33,855 nucleotides of DNA. It comes from Deltaproteobacteria bacterium (GTDB lineage Bacteria; Desulfobacterota; Binatia; HRBIN30; JACQVA1). The position numbers were made by a program, and so were the translations under genes. The stretch spans positions 1 to 33,855 of the forward strand of contig JACQVA010000188.1 of the NCBI GenBank assembly GCA_016210005.1, read 5' to 3'. The notes under the pieces were generated by a model. That model was given only the letters and a program-made list of their open reading frames with translations. It had not been told where the DNA came from and searched no databases. Shown here one piece after another: positions 30,400 to 33,855 of this stretch; the stretch's first letter is position 1, and the number at the start of each line of letters is the position of its first letter.

Positions 30400-31827
30400 T
30401 CAGTCCCTTTCGCGCTGGTCAGGGCCGTCCTCTACCTGCATCGGTTCACCGATCAGCCGCTCCACCGCCGCGAGCGCCGTGTGGTAGTCGACGAGCGCGC
30501 GAACGCGCTGCACGCGCGCGGCGATGAGCGTGCGTTGCGCGTCGAGCACGTCCAGGTATCTGAACCGCCCTTCCCGGTAACCCGCAGTGAGGATGTCGAA
30601 CGCACCCTGCGCGCTCGGCAGGACCTGCGCGCCAAGCGCCGCCACCTGATCGTGCGCCGTCGCCAGCGCCTGGTAGGCGGTCACCAGCGCCGCCGTGACG
30701 CCGACCTCGGCGGCGCGCCGCCCCTCGCCCGCCTCCGCTAGCTGCCGGCGCGCTTCGAGAATCGCTCCCTGGTTGCGGTTCAGGAGCGGCACTGGGACGG
30801 AGAGCCTGAACACCAGCGCGTTGTCGTCCGGCCCGCTCAGCCGCCGGTAGCCGGCGCCCGCCGTCACGTTCGGGACCGCCTTGCTCTCTTCCAGCGTCAC
30901 CGTGGCCTGGCGCTGCGCCAGCTCGCTCGCCCAGCGCGCCAAGTCGGGGGTCTGCGCCAGACGCTGGCGGAGATCCTCTAGGGGCGGGACCGGGTGCACG
31001 ACCTCCAGCGCTCCCTCAGCGGCCGCGAACCGCGGGGCGGTGCCGCCCCACTGCGCCGCCAAGCGTTGGCGCGCGACCTCGAGGCGCTGGCGCGCCTGGC
31101 TCCGCTCGATCTCGGCGCTGGCAAGCGCCACCTTCGCCTTCGTCACCTCGACCGGCGAGGCGCTGCCGGCCGTGACCCGCGTCGCAGCGGTCTGCACGAC
31201 CTGCTCGCCGAGCCCCACGGCCTGGCTCGCCAGCTCTAGCTGCTGCTGAGCGCCGACCACCTCGACGAATGCTTGCGCCGTTTCGGTGAAGACATCGAGG
31301 CGTTTGACTTCGTAGTCCCACGCCGCCACATCGCGCGAGAGGGCGGCTGCGCGCAAGCGCGCCGCTCGCTTGCCGCCGAGCTCTATGAGCTGGTTCAACT
31401 CGAGAGTCGTTTGCGCCTGATCCACCCCACGAAACGAGCGCGAACCGCCAATGTCCTCTGCGGTGAGCGCGGCCTCAGGGTTGGGCCGCAGCCCGGCCTG
31501 CAGCACCCGCGCTTCGCTCGCGCGGACCCGCCACGAAAACGCCGCTAGCTCTGGGTTGTGCGCCAGCGCCAGCGCGAGCGCCGCGCGCAGCGCCAGCGGC
31601 CCGGTTGGTTCCTCCGGCGCCGGCTGCGCCGCACTCGGAGGCTCCGCCAGCGGCTGGAAGGGCCCCAGCTCCCTCCCAAGCGAGCGCGGTGGTACCCCGT
31701 CTTGTCCTTCGCCGGAAGATCCCGCGGCGACCTCTCCGGCCGCCGGCAGCACCGCGAGCAGCAGCACTACGGCCGCAATCGCGAGCGCCACGAGGGGTGA
31801 GCGGTGACGAGGTGTGTGCGTGATCAC
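30400..31827 (-). CDS. Outer-membrane efflux channel (CzcC/TolC family), second
   Basis: I place the start at a GTG overlapping the stop of the upstream channel gene (GTGA, a 4-base overlap). AAGGAG lies seven bases before it, giving 475 residues; the open frame to 31899 lacks these signals. The N-terminus holds a signal sequence (VALAIAAVVLLLAVLPAAG), then a low-complexity Ser/Gly/Pro linker. Two outer-membrane efflux repeats follow: LALAHNPELAAFSWRVRASE and TLELNQLIELGGKRAARLRA, then later LAQTPDLARWASELAQRQAT and VPLLNRNQGAILEARRQLAE. The long helices form the periplasmic tunnel that docks on the adaptor. Why the operon carries two channel genes in tandem is unclear; they are only distantly alike. 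Confidence 0.9.
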   Translation of the reverse strand: MITHTPRHRSPLVALAIAAVVLLLAVLPAAGEVAAGSSGEGQDGVPPRSLGRELGPFQPLAEPPSAAQPAPEEPTGPLALRAALALALAHNPELAAFSWRVRASEARVLQAGLRPNPEAALTAEDIGGSRSFRGVDQAQTTLELNQLIELGGKRAARLRAAALSRDVAAWDYEVKRLDVFTETAQAFVEVVGAQQQLELASQAVGLGEQVVQTAATRVTAGSASPVEVTKAKVALASAEIERSQARQRLEVARQRLAAQWGGTAPRFAAAEGALEVVHPVPPLEDLRQRLAQTPDLARWASELAQRQATVTLEESKAVPNVTAGAGYRRLSGPDDNALVFRLSVPVPLLNRNQGAILEARRQLAEAGEGRRAAEVGVTAALVTAYQALATAHDQVAALGAQVLPSAQGAFDILTAGYREGRFRYLDVLDAQRTLIAARVQRVRALVDYHTALAAVERLIGEPMQVEDGPDQRERD

Positions 31828-33101
31828 TGGTGTGCTCCTTGTTCGAGCGGCTGCCCGACGGCGCGCTCCAGCGCGGTACGGGCGAGCCAGTAGTCCCACA
31901 ACGAATCGAGGTAAGAGAACTGGGCATTGACGAGGTCGTTCTGGACGACGACCAACTGCAGCAAGTCGATCTTGCCCTCACGGTAGGCGGTTTCGACGAA
32001 GCGAAAGTTCTCGGAGATGCGACTGACCGCGTCGGCTTCAAAGACCTGCACGGCTTCGGCCGCCGCCTCATAGCTGCGGTAGGCGTCGCGCACTTCGGCT
32101 TGCACAGTGAGCGCCGTGCCCGAGCGGGCGTATGCCGCTTGCGCACGCTGCCCGGCGAGGGCCGTCAGCTCCGCTTGCCGCCGGTCAAATAGCGGGAGGG
32201 GGATGCTGATCTGGCCACCCACGATGCGGTCACGGCTCCCAGCCGTTTCGGTCTCCTCATCGTATGTCCCCCGCAGGGTGGGGTTCGGCACGATCAGCCG
32301 CTTGGTGAGGCTCGTCTCCGCGTCGACACGTTCAATCTCGGCGTCGCGCGCGTGAAGATCTGGGCGAACCCGTAGAGCTGTCTCCAACAACGTGTCCACG
32401 GGGGTCTTGATCGGGTGCACGGAGAGATTCCCGGCAATCTCAACCGTGCCGAGCGGGTCGTTGCCGAGCAGACGCTCGATCTCACGCAAAGCGTTGCGAT
32501 GATCCCGCTCCGCGGTCAGGGTGTCCTTGCGCGACTGGCTGTAGCGAACGACCGGGAGGTTGGCTTCGAGCTTCGGCACCTTGCCACTGCGGAACCGCTC
32601 CGCTGAAGCGTCACGGAGCCGGCGGTTGAGATCCTCGACTTGGCGGAAGAGCTGCAGCCGGCGCTCAAGGTAGAGCACCCGGTAGAAGGCCTCTCTCACC
32701 TGTGTCAGGACCAGCCGCTCGGCGTTGGCGATCTCGGCCTCGACGCGGGCGAGATGGCGGTCTGCTTCGTCGATCCGCTTGCCGCGTTGGCCGGCGACTT
32801 CGAACTCAAGCGACACACCTCCCGTTCGCTGGGCGTCGCTGCCGCCGGCGTCGAAGCGGCGCTGCGCGGCACCGCCCTCGATCTCGGGATTGAACTGGTT
32901 CCAGTACCGAGCCTTCACCAAACGCCCGCGCGCGATCTCGGCTTCCTGTCGAGCCGACAGGAGTTCGGGGTTGTTCTGGCGAGCCATGTCGAGCGCGCGG
33001 TCCAACGTGAGCGGTTCTGCGCTCGCCGCGGCAGTGCCCACGGCACACGCCAATAGGGGTACGGTGACGAGGAACTGTATTCTTCTGACCATGCTGCACA
33101 T
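31824..33101 (-). CDS. Outer-membrane efflux channel (CzcC/TolC family), first
   Basis: A 425-residue channel protein from the ATG at 33101, which follows AGGAGAGC closely; another ATG nine bases on (33092, MVRRIQFL) is equally possible. The longer frame to 33182 begins with Arg-rich non-coding-like sequence. After a signal (FLVTVPLLACAVGTAAASAE) comes LTLDRALDMARQNNPELLSA, the usual opening of a TolC repeat. SLEFEVAGQRGKRIDEADRH follows, with the second repeat at LETALRVRPDLHARDAEIER and SIPLPLFDRRQAELTALAGQ. It should form the outer-membrane exit for one of the two pumps. Its stop overlaps the next channel gene's start by four bases. Confidence 0.9.
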   Translation of the reverse strand: MCSMVRRIQFLVTVPLLACAVGTAAASAEPLTLDRALDMARQNNPELLSARQEAEIARGRLVKARYWNQFNPEIEGGAAQRRFDAGGSDAQRTGGVSLEFEVAGQRGKRIDEADRHLARVEAEIANAERLVLTQVREAFYRVLYLERRLQLFRQVEDLNRRLRDASAERFRSGKVPKLEANLPVVRYSQSRKDTLTAERDHRNALREIERLLGNDPLGTVEIAGNLSVHPIKTPVDTLLETALRVRPDLHARDAEIERVDAETSLTKRLIVPNPTLRGTYDEETETAGSRDRIVGGQISIPLPLFDRRQAELTALAGQRAQAAYARSGTALTVQAEVRDAYRSYEAAAEAVQVFEADAVSRISENFRFVETAYREGKIDLLQLVVVQNDLVNAQFSYLDSLWDYWLARTALERAVGQPLEQGAHQ

Positions 33102-33235
33102 GCTCTCCTGTCTGTCCTGTCGCCTCGCGTGGAAAAAGAATCGCCGCGGGCGATGTGTGGGGCCGTTGCGTGGACGCACCACGGCTCCGGCGCCGGCGAC
33201 CGCAATGGTCGGGCGCCACTCAACAGCAGGGGCGA

Positions 33236-33646
33236 TCAGCAGCGATCGACGGTGGTGCGCAGGTGGCGCGGCCGCCGTTCGTGTGGAGCAGTTGCGACGG
33301 TGGAAATGCCGCTCGCAGTCAGGCGCGCGACGCCAGTGGTGACGGCATCCACTGGGAGCGATGGCATCGCCGGGGTGTGGGCGTGACGGGTAACGACTGT
33401 CTTCAACGCCGGGCCGCTACCGAGTCGGGTGTCCGTGCACCCCTGGCCGCAGCCATCACCAAGGGGATGGCCAATTTCGCTAGCCGCCGGAGCGGACCCC
33501 GGGATACAGCAGCTCGCGTCGACCAGTTCGATGTCCCAGTGCCCGCCTGGGCCGACACAGATTATCAGCCGGGGCAGCAACCCCAGGCAGAGAAACAGGC
33601 CCACGAGCACGGGCGAGAGGCGACTGACAAGACGGACTCGGCGCAT
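33236..33646 (-). CDS. Small secreted Cys-rich protein heading the efflux operon
   Basis: A 136-residue product from the ATG at 33646; an ATG at 33673 is possible, and neither has a clean ribosome site. The Arg-rich start and SPVLVGLFLCLGLLPRLIIC form a signal segment. IICVGPGGHWDIELVDASCC and GDGCGQGCTDTRL follow. This CxGxxGHxxIE...CC...CxxC pattern is one I associate with short proteins encoded next to czc-type operons, probably in the periplasm, but I know of no assigned role. It lies 134 bases upstream of the first channel gene, same strand. Its start is 38-66 bases downstream of the second GIY-YIG unit, so that unit may have displaced or supplied its promoter. Confidence 0.6.
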   Translation of the reverse strand: MRRVRLVSRLSPVLVGLFLCLGLLPRLIICVGPGGHWDIELVDASCCIPGSAPAASEIGHPLGDGCGQGCTDTRLGSGPALKTVVTRHAHTPAMPSLPVDAVTTGVARLTASGISTVATAPHERRPRHLRTTVDRC

Positions 33647-33650
33647 CCGC

Positions 33651-33855
33651 CTAATTGGATACGCTACCGCCATGCCAAGAGCAAGCAGGTCCAAGCCGAG
33701 TTGAACGCTTGGGGTGTGCGACAAATCTGTGGGTAACGTGCAGCCGACCGGGCAAATCGTCACCAGTCTGACAGTACTGTGTACTGTCAGGCCGAGGCCC
33801 ATGGCCGAAAGGGACGCAATTTGTCATCTTCCAGGCGCGGCGCCACTTCTTCAGC
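33651..33855 (-). CDS. GIY-YIG nuclease C-terminus, second copy, cut by window edge
   Basis: From the window edge the frame reads LKKWRRAWKMTNCVPFGHGP, keeping the Trp that is mutated in the first copy. One extra base near 33804 moves the tail into a different frame from copy one (HGPRPDSTQYC in place of MGLGLTVHST). The frame has no stop inside the repeat unit and ends in flanking DNA at 33651-33653. The catalytic part lies outside the window, so I cannot say whether this copy is intact. Confidence 0.55.
   Translation of the reverse strand, partial: LKKWRRAWKMTNCVPFGHGPRPDSTQYCQTGDDLPGRLHVTHRFVAHPKRSTRLGPACSWHGGSVSN
33712..33855 (-). mobile_element. Left end of a second GIY-YIG mobile unit
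   Basis: From GGGTG at 33712 to the window end the sequence matches 322-464 with two substitutions (369 C versus 33759 G; 454 G versus 33845 A) and one inserted G near 33804. The match starts exactly at the base defined as the left end of copy one, and the sequences before it are unrelated. Both copies point the same way. The nine bases before it, GAACGCTTG (33703-33711), should recur after its far end if it also made a 9-bp duplication. Confidence 0.8.
33768..33790. repeat. Second copy of the perfect 10-bp-arm palindrome
   Basis: CTGACAGTAC, TGT, GTACTGTCAG, the same as at 378-400. It is unchanged although the surrounding 144 bases carry two substitutions and an indel. Confidence 0.75.

Overview
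The window is high-GC DNA from a Gram-negative bacterium. It encodes complete tripartite RND efflux systems with outer-membrane channels, a lipoprotein, and CoA-ester and electron-transfer genes. It also carries dispersed palindromic repeats of the kind common in uncultured soil and groundwater Proteobacteria-like lineages. I cannot fix the taxon; a deltaproteobacterial or Binatota-like origin is only a guess. I saw no rRNA, tRNA, CRISPR array or recognisable transposase gene. All calls come from reading the sequence and the translated frames by eye.

Layout. (1) Positions 1-760: the tip of an unknown gene, then a 428-bp repeat unit (322-749). It has inverted ends, a perfect 9-bp flanking direct repeat and a degraded GIY-YIG nuclease gene. 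(2) 803-3556: a membrane-anchored peroxiredoxin whose catalytic position is an in-frame TGA with a SECIS-like hairpin, so probably a selenoprotein. It converges on a fixC-fixX pair, followed by a broken short-chain dehydrogenase start. (3) 3683-7179: a small lipoprotein and a XamI-type (SalI-like) type II restriction-modification pair. (4) 7294-10975: a same-strand cluster of nitroreductase-fold protein, SCP-x-like thiolase and acyl-CoA/carnitine-CoA ligase, probably one CoA-ester pathway. (5) 11341-20729: three consecutive large sensor histidine kinases. The first and third share a six-helix membrane domain, and the second and third share near-identical PAS modules. A MITE-like unit and REP-type repeats lie between the first two. 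(6) 20991-33646, minus strand: one long metal-efflux operon. Its order of transcription is small Cys-rich secreted protein, outer-membrane channel, second channel, adaptor, CzcA-type pump, YnfA-family protein, second adaptor, second CzcA-type pump. (7) 33712-33855: the left end of a second copy of the GIY-YIG repeat unit, cut by the window edge and lying just upstream of the efflux operon.

How it works together. The efflux operon would export divalent cations, since both pumps keep the DFG...D...EN signature of the Zn/Co/Cd type. It uses two adaptors with different metal-binding N-termini. The kinases could feed many outputs; no partner response regulator is encoded here, apart from the two receiver domains fused to the first kinase. 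The two least ordinary items are the GIY-YIG-bearing mobile unit and the probable selenoperoxiredoxin, which ordinary gene callers would split or truncate at its TGA.
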